Shown: positions 1-6,273, counted from the stretch's first letter. The stretch is 14,269 bases of DNA from Candidatus Mediterraneibacter stercorigallinarum (GCA_019116185.1 DXCD01000248.1:1-14269), one strand, 5' to 3'. Notes: a model not told the origin generated them from the letters alone. Numbers and translations: made by a program.

Positions 1-180
1 CTGTCCATGTTCTTCGGGTGCACGCTCAGAGCGCCTCACGGAGGGATCTTCGTACTTCCGACGATCGGCAATCCTCTGATGTACGCGCTGGCGATCCTGA
101 TCGGCTCCATAGTGGGATGCCTGGTGCTGGCAGCGCTGAAGCGGCCGATAAAGGACAATGCCGCAGAGTCAGCGGAATGA
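1..180 (+). CDS. PTS fructose-family EIIC, C-terminal fragment
   Basis: This is the last 59 codons of a membrane permease domain cut by the window edge; it is open from base 1 and stops with TGA at 178-180. The fragment contains the motif F-G-C-T-L-R-A-P-H-G-G-I-F-V near its start, then one hydrophobic helix (about residues 27-46) and a short charged tail. That APHGG-IFV block is typical of the C-terminus of EIIC in fructose-type phosphotransferase permeases, which import a sugar across the membrane while EIIB phosphorylates it. The EIIA and EIIB parts would lie upstream or be fused to it, outside the window. It heads a run of sugar-phosphate genes on the same strand, and a PfkB kinase of the 1-phosphofructokinase type four genes on fits a fructose-like substrate. 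The exact sugar cannot be told from this piece. Confidence 0.85.
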   Translation: MSMFFGCTLRAPHGGIFVLPTIGNPLMYALAILIGSIVGCLVLAALKRPIKDNAAESAE

Positions 181-221
181 TCTGCTGGAGATAAAGCTGG
201 AGGAAAAGGAGTGGAATCAGT

Positions 222-890
222 ATGAAACAGAAATGCGCGCAAAAAGCGTTTGAAATGATACAGGATAAAATGACCGTGGGGCTGGGCGGCGGTTCAACGG
301 TCGCCCTCCTGATCCGGGAGATCGCGGGGAGCAGGAAGCAGATCCGCGCGGTCACCCCGTCCCAGGATACGATGGAGCTGTGCGTGGAATACGGGATTCC
401 GGTACAGCCCCTGGAAATGACCTCACGGGTTGACATCGCATTTGACGGCTGTGATGAAGTTGACTTGGAGCTGAACGCGCTGAAAAGCTGCGGAGGCATC
501 CACACAAGAGAAAAGATCATGGCGGCAATGGCGGATGAATATATCCTCCTTGCCGATGAGGGAAAGCTGAAGGAAAGGCTGGAATTCGCCTTCCCGGTGA
601 CTGTGGAGGTGCTGCGCCCTGCACGGCAGTATGTGAAGAACTGCCTTGAGAAAATGGGGGCAGAAGTGACAGAGCGGCGTTCCGATCAGAAAGCCGGACT
701 GGTGATAAGCGACGACGGAAATTATCTGATGGAGGCACATTTCCCGCGGACAGGGGATGCGAAAGTCCTGTCAGACCGGCTGGACCGGATACCGGGCATC
801 GCGGGGCACTCGCTGTTCTGCGGGATCGCAGCAAAAGCGGTGATTGTAAAAGAAAGCGGAATTGATATAATAGAGAAGGAGAAATCATGA
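222..890 (+). CDS. rpiA: Ribose-5-phosphate isomerase A family protein (divergent RpiA)
   Basis: RpiA interconverts ribose 5-phosphate and ribulose 5-phosphate in the cytoplasm. The 222-aa length is normal for the family. Visible motifs are the phosphate loop V-G-L-G-G-G-S-T (19-26), V-D-I-A-F-D-G-C-D-E-V-D (70-81) and K-S-C-G-G-I-H-T-R-E-K (88-98). Asp75, Asp78, Lys88 and Glu97 keep the same spacing as Asp81, Asp84, Lys94 and Glu103 of E. coli RpiA, so isomerase chemistry looks intact. The usual first Thr of the GTGST loop is Gly23, and the K-G-G-G-G-A-L stretch is changed to K-S-C-G-G-I-H, so this is a diverged paralogue. The start ATG has A-rich SD AGGAAAAGGAG at 201-211. The gene sits 41 bases after the PTS EIIC and overlaps the following oxidoreductase, so it probably handles a sugar phosphate specific to this operon. 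The role in that pathway is inferred. Confidence 0.85.
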   Translation: MKQKCAQKAFEMIQDKMTVGLGGGSTVALLIREIAGSRKQIRAVTPSQDTMELCVEYGIPVQPLEMTSRVDIAFDGCDEVDLELNALKSCGGIHTREKIMAAMADEYILLADEGKLKERLEFAFPVTVEVLRPARQYVKNCLEKMGAEVTERRSDQKAGLVISDDGNYLMEAHFPRTGDAKVLSDRLDRIPGIAGHSLFCGIAAKAVIVKESGIDIIEKEKS

Positions 891-1861
891 TGAAGAAACT
901 CAACTGGGGAATCTTAGGAACAGGATGGATCGCGCACGAGATGGGAGAAGCGCTCAACGCGGTAAACGGAGAGATCTATGCAGTGTGCGACGTGAATCTG
1001 GAATCAGCGCAGAAGTACGCAGAGGAATTCGGCGTACAGAAGGCGTACGGCAGCGCGGATGAGATGATCGCGGATGAGAATGTGGATATTGTGTATATCG
1101 CGACGCCGCATAACCTGCATTATCAGTTCATGCTGAAATCTGTACAGGCGGGCAAGCATGTATTCTGCGAAAAATCTATTACGGTGAACAGCAGGCAGCT
1201 GGAAGAGTGCGTGGCAGTTGCTGAGGAAAAAGGGCTTGTTATCTGCGACGGAATGACACTTCTGCATATGCCTTTATATAAGAAGCTCAAGCAAATGGTA
1301 GAGGACGGCGCCATCGGCGATGTGAAGATGGTGCAGGTGAATTTCGGAAGCTGCAAGGAATACGATGTAAATAACCGGTTCTTCTCAAAGGAGCTGGCAG
1401 GAGGCGCGCTTCTGGATATCGGAGTGTATGCCGCCACATTTGCAAGATTTTTTATGAAGAGCAGGCCGGACGTCGTCCTGACCACGGCAAATTATTTTGA
1501 GACAGGCGTGGATGAGACGAGCGGCATTATCCTGAAGAACCCGGACGGCGAGATGGCGGTCATGGCGCTGACCATGAGGGCAAAACAGCCGAAGCGGGGA
1601 GTAGTGGCAGGAGAGAAAGGATTTATCGAGATCTGTGAGTATCCGAGAGCACAGAAGGCCACGGTCACTTATACCGAAGACGGCAGGACAGAGGTGATCG
1701 AGGAAGGAAAGACAGAGGAGGCGCTTCAGTACGAAGTGCGCGACATGCAGGACTATGTGCTGAATCACAGCGGGCAGGAGAACCTTCAGATCATCCGGGA
1801 TGTGATGCAGGTGCTGACAGCGGTGAGAAACCAGTGGGGTATGTCCTATCCCTTTGAATAA
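887..1861 (+). CDS. Gfo/Idh/MocA family NAD(P)-dependent oxidoreductase
   Basis: This 324-aa cytoplasmic dehydrogenase belongs to the family that oxidises or reduces sugars, polyols and their derivatives with NAD(P). The N-terminal Rossmann fold shows G-I-L-G-T-G-W-I-A (8-16), the acidic end of the second strand at D35, and A-T-P-H-N-L-H (72-78). The family EKP motif is E95-K96-S97, keeping the catalytic lysine but with Ser for Pro. The C-terminal domain shows G-G-A-L-L-D-I-G-V-Y (172-181), the conserved D-x-G-x-Y active-site segment. Start: ATG 887 overlaps the upstream stop as ATGA; the adjacent in-frame ATG at 890 has better spacing (8 instead of 5 bases) from the AAGGAG at 876-881, so either may be used. 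The overlap indicates translational coupling to the isomerase. General resemblance is to the xylose or dihydrodiol dehydrogenase-like branch; the substrate is unknown. Confidence 0.88.
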   Translation: MMKKLNWGILGTGWIAHEMGEALNAVNGEIYAVCDVNLESAQKYAEEFGVQKAYGSADEMIADENVDIVYIATPHNLHYQFMLKSVQAGKHVFCEKSITVNSRQLEECVAVAEEKGLVICDGMTLLHMPLYKKLKQMVEDGAIGDVKMVQVNFGSCKEYDVNNRFFSKELAGGALLDIGVYAATFARFFMKSRPDVVLTTANYFETGVDETSGIILKNPDGEMAVMALTMRAKQPKRGVVAGEKGFIEICEYPRAQKATVTYTEDGRTEVIEEGKTEEALQYEVRDMQDYVLNHSGQENLQIIRDVMQVLTAVRNQWGMSYPFE

Positions 1862-1924
1862 GCGGCCCTGGCTTTGGGGCGGTCGCGGCATTCCAAAGGC
1901 TGCGGCCGCTCCGAAGAGGACGAC
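1862..1924 (+). other. Short spacer with imperfect GC-rich hairpin
   Basis: The 78-base gap between the oxidoreductase stop and the phosphatase start contains AGCGGCC (1861-1867) facing GGCCGCT (1904-1910), with an inner pair CTTTGG (1872-1877) and CCAAAG (1893-1898). The hairpin has an unpaired internal part and no T-run after it, so it is unlikely to be an intrinsic terminator. It could be an mRNA processing or stability element in the operon, but that is speculation. Confidence 0.35.
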
Positions 1925-1942
1925 AGGAGGAGACAAGAATTG
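1925..1942 (+). promoter_or_regulatory. Ribosome binding site that fixes a TTG start
   Basis: AGGAGG (1925-1930) lies nine bases before TTG (1940-1942). This is the only strong SD near the beginning of the HAD phosphatase frame, and it decides for the shorter 261-aa protein. Confidence 0.7.
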
Positions 1943-2725
1943 GAGAAAAAATATTTCTTTTTTGATATTGACGGCACGCTGACAGACCGGAGCACGGGGC
2001 AGATCGTGCCCTCTGCCGCGGAAGCGGTCCGGAAGCTGAAGGAAGCGGGACATTTCGTGTCCATCGCTACGGGACGCGCCCGCTATAAAGCGGAGCGGTT
2101 CCGCCGGGAAAACGGTTTTGACCATATGGTCTGCAACGGCGGGCATGGGATTGTATATCAGGAAGAACTTAGGGAGAACCGTCCTCTGGACTATGAGAAA
2201 GCGCTCGCCGTATACCGGCAGGCGCTGGAGCTGGGATACGGCGTGTATGTGGCGCTGGATGATTCGGACAAGGTGTATGGCAGCAGTTTCCGGTTCTATG
2301 ACCAGGCGGGAATGAGAAAAGAACCGTCTACGTATATCATTGACGAGAAGTTCGACCCGGCGGATCAGGACGCCATCTATAAAATGTATGTTTCCGTCCC
2401 GGAAGCTGAGGAAGAGCGTCTCACCCTCAAGGATACAGTGGGGCATCTTAGGTTTGAAAAAGAGTACCTGATGTTCCAGCCGGACGCAAAGCTGGAGGGA
2501 ATCTTAAGGATGCTGGATTACGCGGGAGGAAGACCGGAGGATACAGTGGTGTTTGGCGATGACTATAATGACCTGGTCATGTTTGATCCGCGGTTCTTCT
2601 GCGTGGCCATGGGAAACGGATGTGACGAGCTGAAGGAAAAGGCAGACTATGTCGCAGCGGCAAATGTGGACGACGGGATATATAAAGCCTGCGAAGAGAA
2701 GGGCTGGTTTGAGTCTGTTTCATAA
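1940..2725 (+). CDS. Cof-type HAD-IIB family phosphatase (TTG start)
   Basis: The protein is a haloacid-dehalogenase-superfamily phosphatase of the Cof type, enzymes that dephosphorylate small sugar phosphates or similar metabolites in the cytoplasm. From the chosen start it has 261 aa, about the usual length. Motif I is F-F-F-D-I-D-G-T-L-T-D with nucleophile Asp9 and Asp11; motif II is S-I-A-T-G-R around Thr44; the motif III lysine is likely Lys184; motif IV is G-D-D-Y-N-D (206-211). A C2-type cap lies between motifs II and III. The frame stays open upstream to 1874, but no SD precedes that site, whereas TTG at 1940 has AGGAGG at 1925-1930, nine bases away, and places motif I at the standard distance from the N-terminus. 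It lies between oxidoreductase and kinase genes of the same operon, where it may remove or balance phosphorylated intermediates. The substrate cannot be predicted. Confidence 0.87.
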   Translation: MEKKYFFFDIDGTLTDRSTGQIVPSAAEAVRKLKEAGHFVSIATGRARYKAERFRRENGFDHMVCNGGHGIVYQEELRENRPLDYEKALAVYRQALELGYGVYVALDDSDKVYGSSFRFYDQAGMRKEPSTYIIDEKFDPADQDAIYKMYVSVPEAEEERLTLKDTVGHLRFEKEYLMFQPDAKLEGILRMLDYAGGRPEDTVVFGDDYNDLVMFDPRFFCVAMGNGCDELKEKADYVAAANVDDGIYKACEEKGWFESVS

Positions 2726-2789
2726 TACAGACAGAATATGGTTTGAGTGGATTTCATGCCGCCGGCATGGCGGGGAAATGGAGTTTGAA

Positions 2790-3695
2790 ATGATTTATAC
2801 AGTGACATTTAATCCCTCTCTGGACTATGTAGTCCAGGTGGAGCATTTTCAGAGTGACGCGGTAAACCGTACTTCCGAGGAGCATGTTTATCCGGGAGGG
2901 AAGGGAAATAATGTGGCAGTAATCGCGTCCAACCTGGGAATGAAGAGCAGGGCTCTGGGATTTAAGGCCGGATTCACCGGCGCGGCAATGGAGCAGATGC
3001 TTCAGGAATTTGGCTGCGATACAGACTTTATCGCTCTGGAGGAGGGCGTGACACGCATCAATGTAAAGGTGAAGTCAGAGGACGAATTCGAGATCAACGG
3101 ACAGGGACCGCGGATTCCGGAAGAGAAGATCCGGCAGTTATATGAAAGGCTGGATGCCCTTGGAAGCGGGGATGTGCTTGTGCTTTCCGGAAGCATCCCA
3201 AATACACTGCCGGACGACATGTACGAGCGGATCATGGAACGGCTTGCCGGGACAGACGTACGGATCAGCGTGGACGCTACGAAGGATCTTCTGATGAACG
3301 TGCTGAAATATCATCCGTTCCTGATCAAGCCCAACAACCATGAGCTGGGCGAGATGTTCGGAGTGACACTAAAGAGCGACGAAGAGATCGGGGAGTATGC
3401 CCGGAAGCTTCAGAAGATGGGCGCGCGCAATGTGCTGGTGTCCATGGCAGGGGATGGGGCGATCCTGGTGGCGGAGGATGGAAGCGTGTTGAAGCAGCTT
3501 CCGCCGGCGGGAGAGGTCGTCAACTCTGTGGGAGCGGGAGATTCCATGGTGGCAGGATTCCTGGCCGGATATCTGAAGACAGGCAGCTATGAGGAGGCGC
3601 TTAAGCTTGGAACAGCGGCGGGGAGCGCGACGGCATTTACCTCCTGGCTGGCAGATGCAGATCAGATCCGGGAAACGTACAAAGGACTGGCTTAA
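2790..3695 (+). CDS. fruK: 1-phosphofructokinase-type PfkB sugar kinase
   Basis: This ATP-dependent kinase of the ribokinase/PfkB family most resembles 1-phosphofructokinase, which makes fructose 1,6-bisphosphate from the fructose 1-phosphate delivered by the PTS. Tagatose-6-phosphate kinase is the main alternative. It is 301 aa, a normal length. The N-terminus M-I-Y-T-V-T-F-N-P-S-L-D-Y is characteristic. PfkB signature 1 appears as P-G-G-K-G-N-N-V-A (35-43), and signature 2 as G-A-G-D-S-M-V-A-G-F with catalytic base Asp251; K-P-N-N-H-E-L lies between. The frame extends upstream to 2649, but ATG 2790 gives the family N-terminus and has GGAG at 2780-2783 six bases before it. ATG 2778 (adding M-E-F-E) is possible. 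As the last gene of the operon that begins with a fructose-type EIIC, its job is probably phosphorylation of the imported sugar 1-phosphate. The symbol is by family resemblance only. Confidence 0.85.
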   Translation: MIYTVTFNPSLDYVVQVEHFQSDAVNRTSEEHVYPGGKGNNVAVIASNLGMKSRALGFKAGFTGAAMEQMLQEFGCDTDFIALEEGVTRINVKVKSEDEFEINGQGPRIPEEKIRQLYERLDALGSGDVLVLSGSIPNTLPDDMYERIMERLAGTDVRISVDATKDLLMNVLKYHPFLIKPNNHELGEMFGVTLKSDEEIGEYARKLQKMGARNVLVSMAGDGAILVAEDGSVLKQLPPAGEVVNSVGAGDSMVAGFLAGYLKTGSYEEALKLGTAAGSATAFTSWLADADQIRETYKGLA

Positions 3696-3750
3696 GAAAC
3701 AGAGTGAAATAATAAACAAAAGATTGATTAAGAAAGAGCTCCTGAAAAAT

Positions 3751-3798
3751 CAGAGACGCGTCAGGCTGCGGAAGCGGATTCCGGCGGATGCATCTCTG
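3751..3798 (+). terminator. Possible operon-end hairpin
   Basis: The 12-base arms at 3751-3762 and 3787-3798 pair with one mismatch and one G-T pair, and CGGAA (3769-3773) can pair with TTCCG (3779-3783) inside. The following bases are only moderately T-rich (GTTGTT, then TTGTTGTTT further on), so termination would be weak. Position, 55 bases after the kinase stop, is right for the operon end. Confidence 0.4.
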
Positions 3799-3863
3799 GT
3801 TGTTCAGGATCTTGTTGTTTAGGCAGTAAATTCCGAAGCACAATGAGAATGTGCAGAATGCAC

Positions 3864-3887
3864 AAAAAAATACAGACAAATCTGTAT
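3864..3887 (-). terminator. Weak - strand intrinsic terminator outside the IS
   Basis: ATACAGA (3870-3876) and TCTGTAT (3881-3887) form a perfect 7-bp stem with a 4-base loop. On the - strand the stem is followed directly by a run of seven T (3864-3870 on the + strand are A). The stem is AU-rich, so efficiency is doubtful. It would stop transcripts leaving the transposase gene towards the sugar operon. Confidence 0.4.
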
Positions 3888-3942
3888 AAATTATTAGAAA
3901 ATAACAAATAAATCTTGAAGAAGACAAATAACTCTGCTATAA

Positions 3943-3959
3943 CCCGAGTTTGCCACTTG
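3943..3959 (+). repeat. IS left terminal inverted repeat
   Basis: CCCGAGTTTGCCACTTG is the exact reverse complement of 6019-6035. Identity ends at the next base on both sides, which sets the repeat at 17 bp. Confidence 0.92.
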
Positions 3960-3967
3960 TAAAGCGG

Positions 3968-3995
3968 AAAATGGAGCCATGATGGCTCCATTTTT
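3968..3995. terminator. Bidirectional intrinsic terminator inside the IS left end
   Basis: An 11-bp perfect stem AAAATGGAGCC (3968-3978) / GGCTCCATTTT (3984-3994) with a 5-base loop is flanked by A-run and T-run. It can end the transposase mRNA on the - strand, about 75 bases after its stop codon, and can equally stop + strand readthrough from the sugar operon before it becomes antisense to the transposase. Confidence 0.8.
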
Positions 3996-4052
3996 GCTCT
4001 AACTATGCGGGTTTCTCCTGCTTTTTCTGTGGTTGAGATTTTTGAGATTATA

Positions 4053-4075
4053 TACCTATTTTTACGTACCTATTT
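4053..4075 (+). repeat. Subterminal direct repeat TACCTATTT, two copies
   Basis: TACCTATTT occurs at 4053-4061 and again at 4067-4075, 14 bases apart start to start, the second overlapping the transposase stop codon. The core TACCTA is also present in the 14-bp inverted repeats near the other end of the element (5931-5944 and 6000-6013). They could be internal transposase-binding sites; this is inferred from position only. Confidence 0.45.
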
Positions 4076-5899
4076 GAAAATCTTGACACCTGTTTTGAGG
4101 GATTTTAATTCTGCACGTCGATAGAGCTTGGCTGGAATATCAATACCAAAAGCTTTCAGAATGATGGAAAGATCCGGGTCATCTACATCCATAAAACGGT
4201 AAAGATCACCAGGCAGGGTATCTACTTTCCATTTGTTCAATGCAGTCCGTATCCTTTCTCCGCTCATCCCTACATTCCAATAAACGTCCCGCTCTCCTTT
4301 ATCACCAGAGCAATCGCGGATGCGGTTTTGGATGATCCTCATAGCAACAAGGGCAATCATACAGATCAGCAGATGCGCTTCTACATGTTCCGGTGTACGG
4401 ACGTAAATCGGCCGGGTCTCAAGGTCTCCTTTCATGACTTTGAACTGGTCCTCGATCTGGGTCAGGCCGTGATACTTATCAATGACTTCTTGCGGATCCA
4501 TGGCAAGTTCGGAGGTTACGATCTGATAATACCCCATACTTTTTTTGTATGCACTGACTTTCTCAAAGTCAAGAAATCCTTTGATATCAGAAGAGTGAAT
4601 GGCTTCTCCGGTCTTTGTATTGACATATTCCTTTTTCATAAACTTCCGCAGGGATTTTGCCTGAATGGAAGTAATGCGGAAGTTTTCCGGGGATTCTTCC
4701 AGCTTCTGGAGAAAATCGAGAAACGATTGGTTTTCCTTTCTGCTCCGCTCCTGAAACTTCCTGCTCCAGTAAACGACGACTTTTTCCTCGATTCTGCGCG
4801 GACTGCCTTTTTCATCTTTTACCGTTCTGCTGACAATCCGTGATTTATATTTGAAATCTTCGCTGATAACTGTATAACCAGCGTCTGAATAACACCATTC
4901 CTGCTCCTTTTTTGTGCTCTTCAGAAGGCTTTTGGAAACGATATATCCGTTTCCGGCATCCAGGACATGCATCAGATTCATGTAATTACAGATCCCCCGG
5001 TCAGCGATCAGGATAAACCTGGAGAGGTCAAGGCCATCGATGTTTCTTTTCAATGCGGGGCGCAGCGTCAGGTGATCCAGGGTATTCCCAGGGAAGGATT
5101 CGATTGCGATGGGGATCCCGTTATCATCCATAAACAGCCCCATCTGTACGATGGGAAGGTGGCGTTCCTCCTTGCAGACTCCAAACTTCCGCAGGCCTTT
5201 TTCTAAAAGACAGCCTTCCTCATCGACGATATCTTCGTCCGGATCTTCAATCTCGAAATAAAAGTTCGTAACATCATAATAAATGATGCTGGGAGACCGT
5301 CCGGCTTTTTTGACAAGATTTGTGTTCATGCGCCGGATGATCTTGTCTTTGTTTGCAGCAATGAATGAAAGCGTATCATAGACATTATCCGGATTAAAAT
5401 CTTTCAGGATGGGCTCGGAATAATCCTCATTTTGGCGTACGGTTGCAGATTTTGAGGCTGGATTGAGGAGTCTTCCAAAGACCAGAAGTTTTGCAAAACC
5501 ATAAACATCGTAAGTGAGTTTTGTAAATCCCTTATAAGAAGAAAAAAATGTATTTAGTCCCAGTTCTTCCAGGATCCGGCCGAGGAGCACATGGGAAAAG
5601 AGTTTCGGATGCCCGAAACAGCTGGGGCTGCCTTCCTGAATAGAGAAGTGGTAAGTTTCCGCTGGTTTTTCCGAAGAACAGTATGGGATCAGGGAAGGGA
5701 TCAAGGGATTGCCTGCCTTGAAAGATTTTTTCAGACGCTCAAGATAGTCCGGCTGTCCGTCATCGAAACGGTCCAGGGGTCCGATGTTAAGGATAACTTT
5801 TTTGGAAGAGATCATGTCTCCGTTTTTGTTTGGTTTACGAACCGCATGGACGAGCCTGAGATAATCTTTTCCGTTATTTTTAATTTTTTCAATAAACAT
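4070..5899 (-). CDS. IS1634-family DDE transposase
   Basis: The transposase cuts and joins the ends of the element by an RNase H-like DDE mechanism. It is 609 aa and uninterrupted. Candidate catalytic residues are Asp209 in I-I-Y-Y-D-V-T-N-F-Y-F, Asp300 in F-I-L-I-A-D-R-G-I-C, and Glu483 in K-Y-H-G-L-T-Q-I-E-D-Q-F-K-V-M-K-G. Tyr476, Glu483 and Lys490 are spaced exactly as in the Y-(2)-R-(3)-E-(6)-K signature of the IS4 superfamily, with Leu479 in place of Arg. The long insertion between the second Asp and the Glu (about 180 residues) is usual in this group. The start ATG at 5899 is preceded by SD AGGGGAG, and no in-frame alternative is needed. It is the only gene of the element and has a promoter close to consensus upstream. 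With an intact triad, intact ends and no stop or frameshift, it looks functional. Confidence 0.93.
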   Translation of the reverse strand: MFIEKIKNNGKDYLRLVHAVRKPNKNGDMISSKKVILNIGPLDRFDDGQPDYLERLKKSFKAGNPLIPSLIPYCSSEKPAETYHFSIQEGSPSCFGHPKLFSHVLLGRILEELGLNTFFSSYKGFTKLTYDVYGFAKLLVFGRLLNPASKSATVRQNEDYSEPILKDFNPDNVYDTLSFIAANKDKIIRRMNTNLVKKAGRSPSIIYYDVTNFYFEIEDPDEDIVDEEGCLLEKGLRKFGVCKEERHLPIVQMGLFMDDNGIPIAIESFPGNTLDHLTLRPALKRNIDGLDLSRFILIADRGICNYMNLMHVLDAGNGYIVSKSLLKSTKKEQEWCYSDAGYTVISEDFKYKSRIVSRTVKDEKGSPRRIEEKVVVYWSRKFQERSRKENQSFLDFLQKLEESPENFRITSIQAKSLRKFMKKEYVNTKTGEAIHSSDIKGFLDFEKVSAYKKSMGYYQIVTSELAMDPQEVIDKYHGLTQIEDQFKVMKGDLETRPIYVRTPEHVEAHLLICMIALVAMRIIQNRIRDCSGDKGERDVYWNVGMSGERIRTALNKWKVDTLPGDLYRFMDVDDPDLSIILKAFGIDIPAKLYRRAELKSLKTGVKIFK

Positions 5900-5905
5900 A
5901 GCAAA

Positions 5906-5914
5906 CTCCCCTCT
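5906..5914 (-). promoter_or_regulatory. Transposase ribosome binding site
   Basis: On the - strand AGAGGGGAG lies about six bases before the ATG at 5899. It supports this start. Confidence 0.6.
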
Positions 5915-5930
5915 TGGAAATATAACGATA

Positions 5931-5944
5931 TACCTACATAATAA
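5931..5944 (+). repeat. 14-bp inverted repeat flanking the transposase promoter, inner copy
   Basis: TACCTACATAATAA is the exact reverse complement of 6000-6013. This copy covers the expected transcription start of the transposase and touches the -10 box, so a protein bound here would repress. Arms are too far apart (55 bases) for a simple hairpin. Confidence 0.6.
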
Positions 5945-5971
5945 TTATAACATGAAGCGTAAAAAAAGCAA
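5944..5971 (-). promoter_or_regulatory. Transposase promoter (sigma-A type)
   Basis: On the - strand TTGCTT (5966-5971) and TATAAT (5944-5949) are separated by 16 bases. The -10 is a perfect consensus. Expected start of transcription is near 5937, leaving a leader of roughly 40 bases before the ATG. Confidence 0.7.
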
Positions 5972-5983
5972 GGAAAACCTTGC
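5961..5983 (-). terminator. Insulating hairpin with T-run upstream of the transposase promoter
   Basis: On the - strand a perfect 6-bp stem GCAAGG / CCTTGC with loop TTTT is followed immediately by seven T. It has the form of an intrinsic terminator and lies between the right end of the IS and the transposase promoter, with its 3' arm forming part of the -35 box. It would stop transcripts entering from outside without affecting the element's own promoter. The stem is short, so strength is uncertain. Confidence 0.6.
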
Positions 5984-5999
5984 AAAATCAGGAAATATT

Positions 6000-6013
6000 T
6001 TATTATGTAGGTA
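6000..6013 (-). repeat. 14-bp inverted repeat flanking the transposase promoter, outer copy
   Basis: TTATTATGTAGGTA is the exact reverse complement of 5931-5944 and lies five bases inside the right terminal repeat. Confidence 0.6.
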
Positions 6014-6018
6014 ATTAG

Positions 6019-6035
6019 CAAGTGGCAAACTCGGG
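6019..6035 (-). repeat. IS right terminal inverted repeat
   Basis: CAAGTGGCAAACTCGGG is the exact reverse complement of the left end at 3943-3959. Confidence 0.92.
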
Positions 6036-6085
6036 AGGAGAAGAGCACGGTAAATAACACGAAATAAGCGGCTGAAAAACAGTCC

Positions 6086-6153
6086 AAAAAACTGGGAGAG
6101 CCTGCTTCTGACTAATTTGGTTTTTGCCGATTATCAGAAGCAGACTCTCCCGG
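6086..6153 (-). terminator. Long hairpin with T-run on the - strand
   Basis: Arms 6092-6111 and 6134-6153 are 20 bases each and pair with two mismatched positions; the 22-base loop can pair further (TAAT-TGG with CCG-ATTA). On the - strand the stem is followed by six T (6086-6091 are A on the + strand). On the + strand the following bases are only weakly T-rich. It could stop leftward transcription, or be a remnant of the original terminator of the sugar operon before the IS inserted. Confidence 0.55.
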
Positions 6154-6244
6154 CCTTAAATCTTCTGACTTTTTGGTTAGCGTGCGAAATAGACAAAAAA
6201 TAAAATGAAAATTTATATATAATGCGAAAAAATATAACAGATAA

Positions 6245-6273
6245 TTGAAGATGATAAGTAATTATGGTAAAAT
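6245..6273 (+). promoter_or_regulatory. GH95 gene promoter (extended -10)
   Basis: TTGAAG (6245-6250), 17 bases, then TAAAAT (6268-6273), preceded by TG at 6265-6266 in the extended -10 position. Predicted start is close to 6280, giving a leader of about 240 bases. A less regular alternative, TAGACA (6190-6195) with TATATA (6214-6219), lies further up. Confidence 0.6.

Larger units (their letters stand above)
3696..3942. other. Intergenic region between sugar operon and insertion sequence
   Basis: This 247-base AT-rich stretch holds no convincing gene. It contains an imperfect hairpin at 3751-3798 that may end the operon, and a perfect AU-rich hairpin at 3870-3887 next to a T-run on the - strand. 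Short frames through it have no SD and no family resemblance. The left end of the insertion sequence begins at 3943. Confidence 0.6.
3943..6035 (-). mobile_element. IS1634-like insertion sequence, apparently complete
   Basis: The element is 2093 bp and is bounded by perfect 17-bp inverted repeats. It carries a single intact transposase gene on the - strand, which fills most of it. The transposase has the Y-E-K spacing of the IS4 superfamily, and its 609-aa length and overall style match the IS1634 family. Inside the ends it has its own promoter, an insulating hairpin at the transposase-promoter end, a bidirectional terminator at the other end, and repeated TACCTA-containing sequences near both ends. 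Flanking bases (CTATAA on the left, AGGAGA on the right) do not form a target duplication; I also looked for a longer duplication, as reported for IS1634 itself, in about 200 bases either side and saw none. The element lies between two transcription units and breaks no recognisable gene. Confidence 0.88.

Noticed and set aside
1385..2446. Antisense open frame of 353 codons across the oxidoreductase and phosphatase genes
   Set aside because: It lies opposite two genes with clear family motifs, has no SD and no recognisable motif; it is a by-product of codon use.
3838..3863. GTGC / GCAC small hairpin as a terminator
   Set aside because: Stem is only 4-5 bp; the A-run after it is the T-run of a better - strand hairpin at 3870-3887.
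4328..5206. Plus-strand open frames inside the transposase gene
   Set aside because: They are antisense shadows of the intact DDE transposase without SD or motifs.
5812..6087. 91-aa frame on the - strand across the right end of the IS
   Set aside because: It overlaps the transposase N-terminus in another frame, crosses the terminal repeat and has no SD; chance.
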